Source: JAJDXO01 sp965213765 (GTDB lineage Bacteria; Pseudomonadota; Alphaproteobacteria; Rhodospirillales; UBA2165). From it: a stretch of 64,000 nucleotides of DNA. The notes beneath the pieces are model-generated. The model saw nothing but the letters and a program-made list of their open reading frames with translations. It was not told where the DNA came from and did no database searches. The stretch lies in the NCBI GenBank assembly GCA_965213765.1, contig OZ243926.1, positions 3,410,001 to 3,474,000 on the forward strand. Direction: 5' to 3'. This document shows, piece by piece, positions 18,099 to 26,455 of this stretch; position 1 is the stretch's first letter, and each line of letters starts with the position of its first letter. The translations under genes were made by a program, and so were the position numbers.

Positions 18099-18192
18099 TT
18101 GTCTGCCTCCAAACTGTGGGCCGGACCCCACCTCCTGGGCCCGGGAAAGGCGACAGTGATAGTCCTAGGCATCTGTAAAATCAAAGAAAACA

Positions 18193-18221
18193 TTGACACT
18201 TACCGGGATGATTCATAGCTA
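18193..18221 (+). promoter_or_regulatory. Possible sigma-70 promoter of metXW
   Basis: TTGACA at 18193-18198, then 17 bases, then TAGCTA at 18216-18221, about 100 bases upstream of the metX ATG. The -35 is perfect and the -10 is poor. I looked for a SAM-II type leader in 18132-18317 and did not see one. Confidence 0.35.
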
Positions 18222-18317
18222 TGAGGCCTTTCCGCCGCCGGGTTGGGCTGATTTTGCGCGGCCTGCGCGGGTGGCCGGGACGGTGGAAGCGAATTCTGAA
18301 TTTGGGCGGACGAGGCA

Positions 18318-19490
18318 ATGACTGCGCCGGACGAACATTCTGCGGCAGGGTTCGAGGCACCCGAGATTTCCCATCGCTCCATTCAATTGGGCGCGGATGA
18401 ACCTCTGCGCCTGGATTGCGGGGTGGAGCTCAGGGATTTCCCGATGGCGTTCGAGACCTACGGTACGCTCGACGATTCCAAGTCAAACGCCATTCTTGTT
18501 TGTCACGCGTTGAGTGGCGATCAGTATGTTGCCGGTGATCATCCGATGACCGGCCGGCCGGGCTGGTGGGAAGTGGTCGTCGGCCCCGGCAAAATCCTCG
18601 ATACCGACAAATACTTCGTCATCTGCTCCAATATTCTCGGGGGCTGCATGGGCACCGTCGGACCCAAGGAGACAAATCCCGAGACAGGCGAGCCTTGGGG
18701 CCTCTCGTTCCCGGTGATCACGATCGCCGACATGGTTCGCGCGCAGGCCATGATGTTGGACGCGTTGGACATTCCGGACCTGTTCTGCGTCATCGGCGGT
18801 TCCATGGGGGGCATGCAGGTGCTGGAGTGGGCGGCAATTTACCCGGACCGGGTATTTTCGGCCGTGCCCATCGCCTGCTCGGCGCTGCATTCGGCGCAGA
18901 ACATCGCGTTTCACGAAACCGGCCGCCAGGCGATCACCGCCGATCCCGACTGGCGCTCGGGGGACTACCATCGCCAGGGCGTGGTCCCGCACCGGGGGCT
19001 TGCGATCGCGCGTATGGTCGCGCACGTCACCTATATGTCGGAAGCATCCCTGCATTCGAAGTTTGGCCGCAAGCTCCAGGATCGGGATTCCGTGACCTAC
19101 GGTTTCGACGCCGATTTTCAGGTGGAGAGCTATTTGCGCCATCAGGGCAGCACATTCGTCGACCGCTTCGATGCCAACTCGTACCTCTACATCACCCGGG
19201 CGATGGATTACTTCGACCTGGCCGAGCGCTACGACGGGGTTCTGGCCCAGGCGTTCCAGGAGACCGATGCCCGGTTCTGCGTGATTTCGTTCACCACCGA
19301 CTGGCTGTATCCCACCGCCGAGAGCCGCCACATCGTGAAGGCGCTGAATGCCGCCGCCGCGAGTGTCAGCTTCGCCGAGATCGAGACCGATAACGGGCAC
19401 GATGCATTCCTCCTCGATGAGCCGGAGTTTTGGCGGGTGCTCCGCGGATTCCTCGATGGCGCCGCCGAACAACGGGGCCTCTTGGGTTAA
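18318..19490 (+). CDS. metX: Homoserine O-acetyltransferase
   Basis: Alpha/beta hydrolase-fold acyltransferase that makes O-acetyl- or O-succinyl-homoserine, the first committed step of methionine synthesis. The nucleophile serine is in GGSMGGMQVLEWA (about residue 160). The Asp of the triad lies in SFTTDWLYP and the His in DNGHDAFL near the C-terminus. LSGDQYVAGDH is the usual oxyanion region. The length of 390 residues is normal. metW follows 15 bases later, the standard alpha- and betaproteobacterial pair. In such metX-metW pairs the substrate may be succinyl-CoA, which sequence alone cannot settle. Confidence 0.95.
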   Translation: MTAPDEHSAAGFEAPEISHRSIQLGADEPLRLDCGVELRDFPMAFETYGTLDDSKSNAILVCHALSGDQYVAGDHPMTGRPGWWEVVVGPGKILDTDKYFVICSNILGGCMGTVGPKETNPETGEPWGLSFPVITIADMVRAQAMMLDALDIPDLFCVIGGSMGGMQVLEWAAIYPDRVFSAVPIACSALHSAQNIAFHETGRQAITADPDWRSGDYHRQGVVPHRGLAIARMVAHVTYMSEASLHSKFGRKLQDRDSVTYGFDADFQVESYLRHQGSTFVDRFDANSYLYITRAMDYFDLAERYDGVLAQAFQETDARFCVISFTTDWLYPTAESRHIVKALNAAAASVSFAEIETDNGHDAFLLDEPEFWRVLRGFLDGAAEQRGLLG

Positions 19491-19505
19491 GTGGAGGCCG
19501 CGACG

Positions 19506-20147
19506 ATGAATATGGCACGCAAAGAGTCCGAAGCCCGTCGGGACGCCATCCGCGTCGATCTGCAGCTTATCGCCGATATGGTGGAGCCGGGATCCAGAGT
19601 GCTCGACGTCGGTTGCGGCGATGGTGAACTGCTGGACTACCTGGTCCACTTCAAACAGGTAGACGGCCGCGGGATCGAGCTGTCGACGTCAGGGGTGAAT
19701 GCCTGCGTATCGGCCGGTCTGCCCGTCATACAGGGCGACGCGGAAACGGATCTCGACGATTATCCGGTAGCCGCCTTCGACTACGTGCTGTTGAGCCAGA
19801 CCCTGCAGGCGACCATGGCGCCGAAACAGGTGCTTGAAAACATGCTTAGGATCGGCAGGCGGGCGATTGTCTCTTTCCCCAATTTCGCCCACTGGCGGTG
19901 CCGGGTGGGCCTCGCCCTTCAGGGACGGATGCCGGTGAACGAGTCGCTTCCCGACCAATGGTACGACACGCCCAATATCCACTTCTGCACCATCAAGGAT
20001 TTCATCCTGCTGTGTGACGAAATGAATATCACCATTGAGCGCAGCATCTCACTGGACAGTACCGGCCGCGCCCGCGGGATCGGCTCCAGCATGTTTTTCG
20101 CCAATTTAATGGGCGAACAGGCGGTCTTTCTGCTCAATCGGTCCTAA
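19506..20147 (+). CDS. metW: Methionine biosynthesis protein MetW
   Basis: SAM-methyltransferase-fold protein that accompanies MetX and stimulates its activity. SAM motif I is VLDVGCGDGELLDYL (about residues 31-45). Family blocks SQTLQATMAPKQVLENMLRIGRRAIVSFPNFAHW and LPDQWYDTPNIHFCT are clear. The frame is open from 19491, but the ATG at 19506 is preceded by GTGGAGGC and gives the usual 213 residues. It ends three bases before the convergent methyltransferase gene. Confidence 0.94.
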   Translation: MNMARKESEARRDAIRVDLQLIADMVEPGSRVLDVGCGDGELLDYLVHFKQVDGRGIELSTSGVNACVSAGLPVIQGDAETDLDDYPVAAFDYVLLSQTLQATMAPKQVLENMLRIGRRAIVSFPNFAHWRCRVGLALQGRMPVNESLPDQWYDTPNIHFCTIKDFILLCDEMNITIERSISLDSTGRARGIGSSMFFANLMGEQAVFLLNRS

Positions 20148-20150
20148 GGA

Positions 20151-20864
20151 CTACTGGTTGGTCGCGGTGGCGTAGGAGCGCCGCCGGGCAACCTCGCCTG
20201 CGGGGGTTGCGGCGTAGATCTGTTTGCTGGCCTCGACCATGACCACGCCGCCGAAACCTTTAAACCACCTGACCCCGACATTCTCCCAGGCGCGCGCCGA
20301 TGATTGGATCAGCCGCGAGCGGGCGGGCGGCACGTAAAGCGCGCCGGCCCGGGAGACCGGTGCGAACATGGTGTCCCGGAGCAGCCGGGAGAGCTGGGAA
20401 TTGGTGTACGGCCTCCCGAAGCCGAACGGGGTTCTGTCGAGGCGCGCCCAAATTCCGCGGCGGTTGGGCGCGATAACCAACAGCCGCCCATTACCGGCGA
20501 GCACCCGCCAAACCTCGCGCATCAGCGGCCGTACCTGTTCGGCGCACTCGATCGCGTGAACCATGATCAGCCGGTCAACCGACAGATCGGGCAACGGCAG
20601 TTCGGCCTCCTCGCAAAGCAGGGTTTCGCCCGGACCCCCGATCGGCCAGTGGATGACGCCTTGCGGCGCCGGCATGGCGGCAATCACCCGGTGCGCCTCC
20701 TGCCGGTACTGACCGAGATAAGGGGTTGCAAACCCCACCCCGACGACGGTCTGGCCGGTTACGTCCGGCCAGCTATTGCGTATCTGTTCGCGGATCATGC
20801 GCCGCGCGACCCGTCCCAGCGGGGAGGCATAAAAGTCCCTAAGATCAATGACATCGAGCCACAT
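20151..20864 (-). CDS. Class I SAM-dependent methyltransferase-like protein
   Basis: A 237-residue protein with a Methyltransf_11-type core: VVGVGFATPYLGQYR in place of motif I, SVDRLIMVHAIECAEQVRPLMREVWRVLAGNGRLLVIAPNRR as motifs II-III, then GRPYTNSQLSRLLRDTMF. The glycine-rich SAM loop is degenerate (G-V-G-F-A-T), so activity is uncertain. Proteins of this kind usually sit next to gloB in alphaproteobacteria. Here the neighbours are metW and a DUF985 cupin. The substrate is unknown. Confidence 0.8.
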   Translation of the reverse strand: MWLDVIDLRDFYASPLGRVARRMIREQIRNSWPDVTGQTVVGVGFATPYLGQYRQEAHRVIAAMPAPQGVIHWPIGGPGETLLCEEAELPLPDLSVDRLIMVHAIECAEQVRPLMREVWRVLAGNGRLLVIAPNRRGIWARLDRTPFGFGRPYTNSQLSRLLRDTMFAPVSRAGALYVPPARSRLIQSSARAWENVGVRWFKGFGGVVMVEASKQIYAATPAGEVARRRSYATATNQ

Positions 20865-20944
20865 GGGCCGAGCATATCACAACCGGTGGCGCAACAGGTA
20901 CGCCGCCGATTGCACGCCGACCCGCGGCGCGCTATGGCTTATCC

Positions 20945-21376
20945 ATGACCACCGATGGCGACTCCGTCATTGCCGCTCTCGGCCTGGAGCCTCATCCCGA
21001 GGGCGGCTGCTACAAGGAGATCTACCGCCATGCCTCGGCGGAGGGCGGCCGTGGTGCGGTCACCTCAATCTACTATCTGTTGCGCGCGGGTGAGACGTCC
21101 GCCTGGCACCGGGTTGATGCGACGGAAATCTGGCATTTTTACGATGGGGCGCCGTTGCGGCTATCCATCTCCCATGACGGTGCTGCCGCGGTCAGTCACA
21201 TTCTGGGAACCGATCTCGCCGCCGGCCAGGCGCCGCAACTCGTGGTTCCGGCCGATGTCTGGCAGTCGGCCGAAAGCCTCGGCGGATGGACGTTGGCGGG
21301 TTGCATCGTTGCACCGGCCTTTGAATTCGACGGTTTCGAGCTGGCCCCGACAGGCTGGCGGCCGGGCGACAAGTAG
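20945..21376 (+). CDS. Cupin family protein (DUF985)
   Basis: Small 143-residue single-domain cupin. DUF985 hallmarks are LGLEPHPEGGCYKEIYRH at the start, SIYYLLRAGETSAWHRVDATEIWHFYDGAPL with the metal-binding His pair and Glu, and the second cupin motif VVPADVWQSAESLGGWTLAGCIVAPAFEFDGFEL. The function is unknown, possibly sugar or small-molecule related by fold. An IS5-type element lies 270 bp downstream. Confidence 0.9.
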   Translation: MTTDGDSVIAALGLEPHPEGGCYKEIYRHASAEGGRGAVTSIYYLLRAGETSAWHRVDATEIWHFYDGAPLRLSISHDGAAAVSHILGTDLAAGQAPQLVVPADVWQSAESLGGWTLAGCIVAPAFEFDGFELAPTGWRPGDK

Positions 21377-21554
21377 GGCCAAATCAAATAAATCCGGTCA
21401 TGTCCGGCCATTTTGTCGATGATATGAGCCGCCAAGGGGATCGACCGGCAAAAAGCAACGGGCCGGCCGCCACACCAAAATCATGACGCCGAAAGCGGAG
21501 ACGCCGCCTCACGCGTCGTCCGTCGGTTACTTCCGTGCCGGGGAGGATTGGCAT

Positions 21555-21590
21555 GGCCGTAGCGGGGGGCCGTAGCCGAGGGGCCGTAGC
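21555..21590. repeat. Three short direct repeats GGCCGTAGC
   Basis: GGCCGTAGC occurs at 21555-21563, 21568-21576 and 21582-21590, spaced 13-14 bases and separated by G-rich spacers. They lie in the gene-free stretch between the DUF985 cupin and the insertion sequence. No function can be given. Confidence 0.5.
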
Positions 21591-21646
21591 AGGGGGCGTC
21601 ACGACCGTGAGCGCCGCCCTCTCCGCGAGCCACCAACGCGGCCTAA

Positions 21647-22578
21647 GAGTCTGACTCGAAACTCTACATTTAATAACAATGGCTTGCGATCCGCCTTGTG
21701 AGGAGTCGGATGTGTGCGACGAGGATCCATGCCTGTGCGGAGGCGATTGATTTCTCCCAGTCCTTGGCCAGTCGGCGGCATCGGTTGAGCCAGGCGAAGG
21801 TCCTCTCGACGACCCATCTCCTGGGCAGGACCTCAAAGCCCTTGGCGGTATCGGGACGTCTTATGATCTCGATCGTCCAGCGGCCGATGTCTTCGAGGGC
21901 ACCCTCAAGTTTCGGTCCGCCATAGGCGGCGTCAGCGAAGAGGTGACGCAGCCGGGGGAAGCGATGACGGATCGATTTGAGGACCCCGGGGGCGCCGTCG
22001 CGGTCCTGGATATCGGCTGAATGCACGATCAGGCCGAGCAGCAGGCCGAGCGTATCGGTGACGATGTGACGCTTGCGGCCCTTGATCTTCTTGCCCGCGT
22101 CATAGCCCCGAATACCACCGCTTTCCGTGGTTTTCACGCTCTGGCTGTCGATCACCCCGGCGCTCGGGCCGGCCTCGCGTCCTTCCAACTCACGGGCCGC
22201 CACAACCAGATGATGGTTGATCGCCTCCAGCAGCCCGTTCGAGCGCCAGTCGTAGAAGTAACGCTGCACCGTGGAGGGCGGCGGGAAGTCGTTCGGCAGC
22301 ATCGCCCACTGACAGCCCGTCGAGGCCATGTACATGATCGCATCCATGACATTGCGCAGCTCCGTCGTCCGCGGCCGGCCTATCTTCTTGCGCGGCGGCA
22401 TGAACGGCGCGATCAACGCCCACTCCCGATCCGTAAGGTCGCTTGCATAGCGACCGCCACGGCGCTCATACTTCGGGCGAGTGATTTCGGTCCACATGTT
22501 GTGCCTCCTCGTTTGCTTTGACACAACCGAGTAAGACACAACCGACTGAAATCACTCAACTAGTTTCGAGTTGAACTC
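21647..22578. mobile_element. IS5-family insertion sequence
   Basis: Element of about 932 bp with imperfect 17-base terminal inverted repeats: GAGTCTGACTCGAAACT at 21647-21663, and the complement of GAGTTCAACTCGAAACT at 22562-22578 (14 of 17 identical). Both ends are flanked by TAA (CTAA on the left, C-TAA on the right), consistent with the short TA-containing target duplications of the IS5 family. It holds one intact transposase gene and appears complete and recent. Confidence 0.8.
21670..22497 (-). CDS. IS5-family DDE transposase
   Basis: A 275-residue single-frame transposase. The N-terminal DUF4096-like block (YASDLTDREWALIAPFMPP) is followed by the DDE domain with AGVIDSQSVKTTESGG (first Asp), FADAAYGG (second Asp) and VVERTFAWLNRCRRLAKD (Glu with the Y/R-type signature). 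The start at 22497 (MWTEITRPKYERRGG) is the usual one for the family. The open frame reaches 22539. The stop lies just inside the left inverted repeat. No frameshift is present. Confidence 0.92.
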   Translation of the reverse strand: MWTEITRPKYERRGGRYASDLTDREWALIAPFMPPRKKIGRPRTTELRNVMDAIMYMASTGCQWAMLPNDFPPPSTVQRYFYDWRSNGLLEAINHHLVVAARELEGREAGPSAGVIDSQSVKTTESGGIRGYDAGKKIKGRKRHIVTDTLGLLLGLIVHSADIQDRDGAPGVLKSIRHRFPRLRHLFADAAYGGPKLEGALEDIGRWTIEIIRRPDTAKGFEVLPRRWVVERTFAWLNRCRRLAKDWEKSIASAQAWILVAHIRLLTRRIASHCY

Positions 22579-22637
22579 TAAAACAAATGCGTCCGCCTGG
22601 CGGTCCTTCCCGGATCCGCCATTGGCCCGGCGCGCGG

Positions 22638-23663
22638 TCAGTCGACGGTCCAGGTGGGGCCGCTGCGCATTAGGGCGTTGAGGTCGGGCTTGCCGCCCTT
22701 TGACTGGGCCAGTTCGACCTGGTTGCGGACCGCGCCGTCGTAGGTCTCGCTGGGATTGCAGTAGAGCACGCCGATGGCGACCGGGAATGCCGGACGCTCC
22801 ATCTCCACCAGCAGGGTTGCGACCAGCTTGTTGGTCTCGTCGTGAACCAGAACGTCACCGATGGTGATGCCGTTTTCGCCGATGGTCACCACCTCCAACT
22901 CCATGGTGCCGGGGTTGAGGCGGATGCCCCTGTCGCGCTCCTTGCCGAAGACCAGCGGCTTGCCGTGCTCGACGATCAACTGGTTGTCTTCGGCGGCACC
23001 CTTCTCGGTGAACGAAGAGTACACCCCGTCATTGTAGACGATGCAGTTCTGGAACACCTCGACGAACGACGCGCCTTGGTGGGTGTGGGCGCGGGCGAAG
23101 ACCTCGGGCAGGTGCTTCTGCGAGGAATCGATCGATCGGGCGATGAACTTCGCGCCGCAGCCGAGGGCGAAGGAGGCCGGGTTGACCGGCGCATCGACCG
23201 AACCCAGCGGGGTCGACGGCGAGCGCGTGCCGAGGCGGGAGGTCGGCGAGTACTGACCCTTGGTGAGCCCGTAAATCTCGTTGTTAAACAGGATGTATTG
23301 CAAGTTCACGTTGCGGCGCAGCACATGCATCAGGTGATTGCCGCCGATGGAAAGCGAATCGCCGTCGCCGGAGATGACCCACACGTCCAGGTCCGGGTTG
23401 GCGAGTTTCACCCCGGTTGCGAGGGAGGCTGCGCGTCCGTGGATGGTGTGAAAACCATAGGTCGCCATGTAGTAGGGGAAGCGCGCGGCGCACCCGATGC
23501 CGGATACGAAAACGGTCTTCTCCGGCGGCGACTGAAGATCGGCCAGGGTCTTTTGCATGGCGCGGACGATGGCGTAATCGCCGCACCCAGGGCACCAGCG
23601 GACCTCCTGGTCGGAGGCATAATCCTTGGCGGTCAGTTTTTCGGGCGGGGTTTGTACGTTCAT
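22638..23663 (-). CDS. korB: 2-oxoacid:ferredoxin oxidoreductase, beta subunit
   Basis: Thiamine-pyrophosphate-binding subunit. It carries VRWCPGCGDYAIVRAMQ, GIGCAARFPYYMATYGFHTIHGRA and the TPP motif SGDGDSLSIGGNHLMHVLRRNVNLQYILFNNEIYGLTKGQ (GDG...NN) at about residues 98-135. With the alpha subunit it oxidatively decarboxylates a 2-oxoacid, probably 2-oxoglutarate, to the acyl-CoA and reduces ferredoxin, acting in or beside the TCA cycle. It follows korA with a two-base gap, which implies translational coupling. The exact substrate is inferred from the alpha-gamma fused form. Confidence 0.93.
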   Translation of the reverse strand: MNVQTPPEKLTAKDYASDQEVRWCPGCGDYAIVRAMQKTLADLQSPPEKTVFVSGIGCAARFPYYMATYGFHTIHGRAASLATGVKLANPDLDVWVISGDGDSLSIGGNHLMHVLRRNVNLQYILFNNEIYGLTKGQYSPTSRLGTRSPSTPLGSVDAPVNPASFALGCGAKFIARSIDSSQKHLPEVFARAHTHQGASFVEVFQNCIVYNDGVYSSFTEKGAAEDNQLIVEHGKPLVFGKERDRGIRLNPGTMELEVVTIGENGITIGDVLVHDETNKLVATLLVEMERPAFPVAIGVLYCNPSETYDGAVRNQVELAQSKGGKPDLNALMRSGPTWTVD

Positions 23664-23665
23664 GT

Positions 23666-25534
23666 TTATTGCTCCAGCCGGCTACGGACTGCGTCGACAA
23701 TCTCGGCGACTTTGAACGGTTGGCCGGAAACCTTGTTCAGGCCCTCGGCGGGCAGCAGGTGCTCGCTCCGCAGTACGGTCAGCAGCTGACCGGTGTTCAT
23801 TTCCGGAATCAGGACCTGCTCGTAGCCGCCGAGCAAGCTCTCCAGGTTGGCGGGCAGCGGCCAGATGTGACGGATGTGGATGTGGGACACGTCGTGGCCG
23901 TCCGCGCGCAAGATCTGAACCGCGCGGTTGATCGGACCAAATGTCGAGCCCCAGCCGACCAGCGCCATCTTGCCGCCCTGGCTGCCCAGTTCCACCGTCT
24001 GGTCCGGGATGTCCTTGGCGATGCCGCCGATTTTGGCATGGCGGGTGTCGGTCATTTTCTGGTGGTTCTCGGGCTCGTAGGAAATGTTGCCCGTGGAATA
24101 GGACTTCTCAATACCGCCAATCCGGTGCTCGAGACCCGGCGTTCCGGGAACCGCCCACGCGCGCGACAAGGTCGTTTCATCCCGCAGGAAGGGATGGAAA
24201 TCATCCGGGTTGGTATGGAAGGAAACCGGGCTGGCTTCGATGGCCGTCGCGTCGGGAATCCGCCACGGTTCCGACGCGTTGGCGAGATAGCCGTCGGCCA
24301 GCAGCATGACCGGGGTCATGTACTTGGTCGCGATCCGGGCCGCCTCGATGGCGACCTCGAAGCAATCGGCGGGCGACTTGGCCGCGATGACCGCGAGCGG
24401 GCTGTCTGCGTTTCGGCCATAGACCGCCTGATGCAGATCGGATTGTTCGGTCTTCGTCGGCATACCGGTCGATGGGCCCGCGCGCTGGACGTTGATCACC
24501 ACGAGGGGCAGTTCCACGGAGATGGCGAGGCCGATGGCTTCGGTCTTGAGTGCGATGCCCGGGCCGGAACTCGCCGTCACACCGAGATTGCCGGCATAGG
24601 ACGCGCCGATGGCCGAGCAGACAGCGGCGATCTCGTCCTCGGCCTGGAATGTGATGACGCCGAATTCCTTGAGACGCGACAGCGTGTGAAGCACCGCCGA
24701 GGCCGGTGTGATCGGGTAGCCGGCAAAAAACAAATCGAGTTGGGTCGATTGAGAGCCGGCGATCAGACCCCAGGAAAGCGCCTCGATTCCGGTAACCGTT
24801 CGATAAAGGCCGGGATCGATTTCGGCCGCCGAGACCGTATAGGCGACCCCGCCGTCCGACACTTCCATGGTTTCGCCGAACGCATGGCCCGCATTCACGG
24901 CGGCAATATTGGCGTTGGCGATTTCAGGGCGGCTCGTGAACTTGCCGGTAAGCCAGTCGAACGTCGGTTTGCGGTTGCGGTCGTAGAGCCAATAGACAAG
25001 GCCCAGCGTCCACATGTTCTTGCAGCGAAGCGCCTCCTTCTGGCTGAGGCCCTCATCCTTGACTGCTTCCAGGGTGTTTTTGGAGACATCGATAGCGACA
25101 ACCCGGTAGTTGGCGAGGCTGTCATTTTCGAGCGGGTTCTCGTCGAAGCCGGCCTTTTTCAGGTTCCGGTCGGTGAACGCGCCAGTATCCGCGACGATCA
25201 GGCCGCCATCCCGCAAATCGCCGAGGTTGACCTTCAGCGCTGCCGGGTTCAGCGCAACCAGCACGTCCGGTGCATCGCCGGCGGTCTTGATGTCACGGGA
25301 TCCGAAGTGAATTTGAAAGGCCGAAACCCCGAACGTCGTGCCGGCGGGCGCCCTGATCTCAGCCGGAAAGTCCGGGAAGGTTGCCAGGTCGTTTCCGGCC
25401 AGCGCGGTGGTTTGGGTGAACTGACCCCCCGTAATCTGAATGCCGTCGCCAGAGTCCCCGGCGAAGCGGATGACAACGTCCTCCACCTCCTCGCGGATCG
25501 GTTCTTCCATGGCAATTGCGGCCGTGCCTACCAT
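23666..25534 (-). CDS. korA: 2-oxoacid:acceptor oxidoreductase, alpha (gamma-alpha fused) subunit
   Basis: A 622-residue fusion. The N-terminal gamma domain (IRFAGDSGDGIQITGGQFT, VSAFQIHFGSRDIKTAGDAPDVLVALNPAAL) is followed from about residue 200 by the pyrimidine-binding alpha domain (YPITPASAVLHTLSRL, SSGPGIALKTEAIGLAISVELPLVVINVQRAGPSTGMPTKTEQSDL). The TGMPTKTEQSDL motif is typical of the 2-oxoglutarate type. The ATG at 25534 is preceded by GGGAG. First gene of korAB. About 245 bp of non-coding promoter DNA lies upstream. Confidence 0.94.
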   Translation of the reverse strand: MVGTAAIAMEEPIREEVEDVVIRFAGDSGDGIQITGGQFTQTTALAGNDLATFPDFPAEIRAPAGTTFGVSAFQIHFGSRDIKTAGDAPDVLVALNPAALKVNLGDLRDGGLIVADTGAFTDRNLKKAGFDENPLENDSLANYRVVAIDVSKNTLEAVKDEGLSQKEALRCKNMWTLGLVYWLYDRNRKPTFDWLTGKFTSRPEIANANIAAVNAGHAFGETMEVSDGGVAYTVSAAEIDPGLYRTVTGIEALSWGLIAGSQSTQLDLFFAGYPITPASAVLHTLSRLKEFGVITFQAEDEIAAVCSAIGASYAGNLGVTASSGPGIALKTEAIGLAISVELPLVVINVQRAGPSTGMPTKTEQSDLHQAVYGRNADSPLAVIAAKSPADCFEVAIEAARIATKYMTPVMLLADGYLANASEPWRIPDATAIEASPVSFHTNPDDFHPFLRDETTLSRAWAVPGTPGLEHRIGGIEKSYSTGNISYEPENHQKMTDTRHAKIGGIAKDIPDQTVELGSQGGKMALVGWGSTFGPINRAVQILRADGHDVSHIHIRHIWPLPANLESLLGGYEQVLIPEMNTGQLLTVLRSEHLLPAEGLNKVSGQPFKVAEIVDAVRSRLEQ

Positions 25535-25596
25535 TGTCGTGCTCTCCCGACGATACTTTTACCGAAGCGGCCCCGAGGACCGCGTCGTCCGTGCAA

Positions 25597-25610
25597 AACT
25601 TTCTAAAGTT
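25597..25610. promoter_or_regulatory. Inverted repeat upstream of korAB
   Basis: AACTTT-CT-AAAGTT lies about 65 bases upstream of the korA ATG in the 246-bp gap between korA and rppH. It is a possible operator. The protein is unknown. Confidence 0.3.
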
Positions 25611-25780
25611 GGAATGTCAATCGGCGTCGATTTTCCAGGCGATCAAACCAGATCGTTCCACCAAAAAACAGCAAAAAAGCGCGCTGTCTTAACACAATGG
25701 ACACCCCCCGCCAACCATCGTGTCCGCGAAAACCGTTTGATTTTCCGTGAACCCCGAAATCGACCGTTCCGGCCATTGAT

Positions 25781-26269
25781 TTAATTGTATTTGACGACGA
25801 TTCCGCGGAATTCCGCAACCACCAGTTCGTATGCCTTGCGCTTGAATGGAACGATCAGCGACGGCAGTTCATCAAGCCCCACCCACCGCCAATCGTCGAA
25901 TTCCGGCTTTGCAACGCCCTGGACATCAATTTCCGCGTCCGCGCCAAGAAACCGAGCGGCGAACCACTTTTGAGTTTGTCCCCGATACCGGCCCTTCCAC
26001 ACCTTGCCGGCCAACGCGTCAGGCAGGTCGTAATTGATCCAATTCTCTGATTCGGCCACCAACTCGACGTTTCCTGTCCCGATCTCTTCTTCGAGTTCGC
26101 GCAACGCCGCCTGAACGGGCGCCTCTCCCTCGTCGATGCCGCCCTGCGGCATTTGCCAGGCGAGTTCCGGTATGTCGATCCGCTTGCCGACAAACACCCG
26201 GCCCTCACCGTTGAACATCAGTATGCCGACGCAGGGACGGTAGGGCAGTTCCTGTTTAGGGTCGGGCAT
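25781..26269 (-). CDS. rppH: RNA pyrophosphohydrolase
   Basis: Nudix hydrolase that removes pyrophosphate from the 5' end of transcripts and starts mRNA decay. The Nudix box is complete: GGIDEGEAPVQAALRELEEEIGTG (about residues 42-65, G-x5-E-x7-REUxEExGU). The start PYRPCVGILMFNGEGRVFVGKR and the tail VPFKRKAYELVVAEF are characteristic of RppH. The length of 162 residues is normal. Last gene of the long block that begins with obgE. Confidence 0.95.
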   Translation of the reverse strand: MPDPKQELPYRPCVGILMFNGEGRVFVGKRIDIPELAWQMPQGGIDEGEAPVQAALRELEEEIGTGNVELVAESENWINYDLPDALAGKVWKGRYRGQTQKWFAARFLGADAEIDVQGVAKPEFDDWRWVGLDELPSLIVPFKRKAYELVVAEFRGIVVKYN

Positions 26270-26289
26270 TGGCGGAAGGTCAAGGGAGT

Positions 26290-26418
26290 CTATTGCGCCG
26301 GCTCGGCCGGAGCCGCACGTTGGGTGGGCGCTGATGCCGCCGCCCGGTCGGCGATCGGAACCAGCCTTTTGCGCTTGGCTGCTTTCTCGGGATCGTCTTC
26401 GTCGTCTTTGCCGGCCAT
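26290..26418 (-). CDS. Possible 42-residue peptide between ctpA and rppH
   Basis: Small frame MAGKDDEDDPEKAAKRKRL ... EPAQ, acidic then basic then Ala/Pro-rich, filling the 186-bp gap between two operon genes. A GGAGGAG lies about 30 bases upstream of the ATG, too far for normal use. No family recognised, and the composition is low-complexity. It may be real or chance. Confidence 0.3.
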   Translation of the reverse strand: MAGKDDEDDPEKAAKRKRLVPIADRAAASAPTQRAAPAEPAQ

Positions 26419-26455
26419 CCGCCGCTTTTCAGAGGTTTGCCGATGTCTCCTCCGA

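Noticed and set aside
18132..18317. SAM-II riboswitch before metX
   Set aside because: The SAM-II core with its pseudoknot and A-rich CGCTAAA-type end is not present. Only a poor promoter-like pair was seen.
23417..25606. 729-codon plus-strand frame opposite korAB
   Set aside because: Shadow frame created by high GC at third positions. korA and korB on the other strand are unambiguous.
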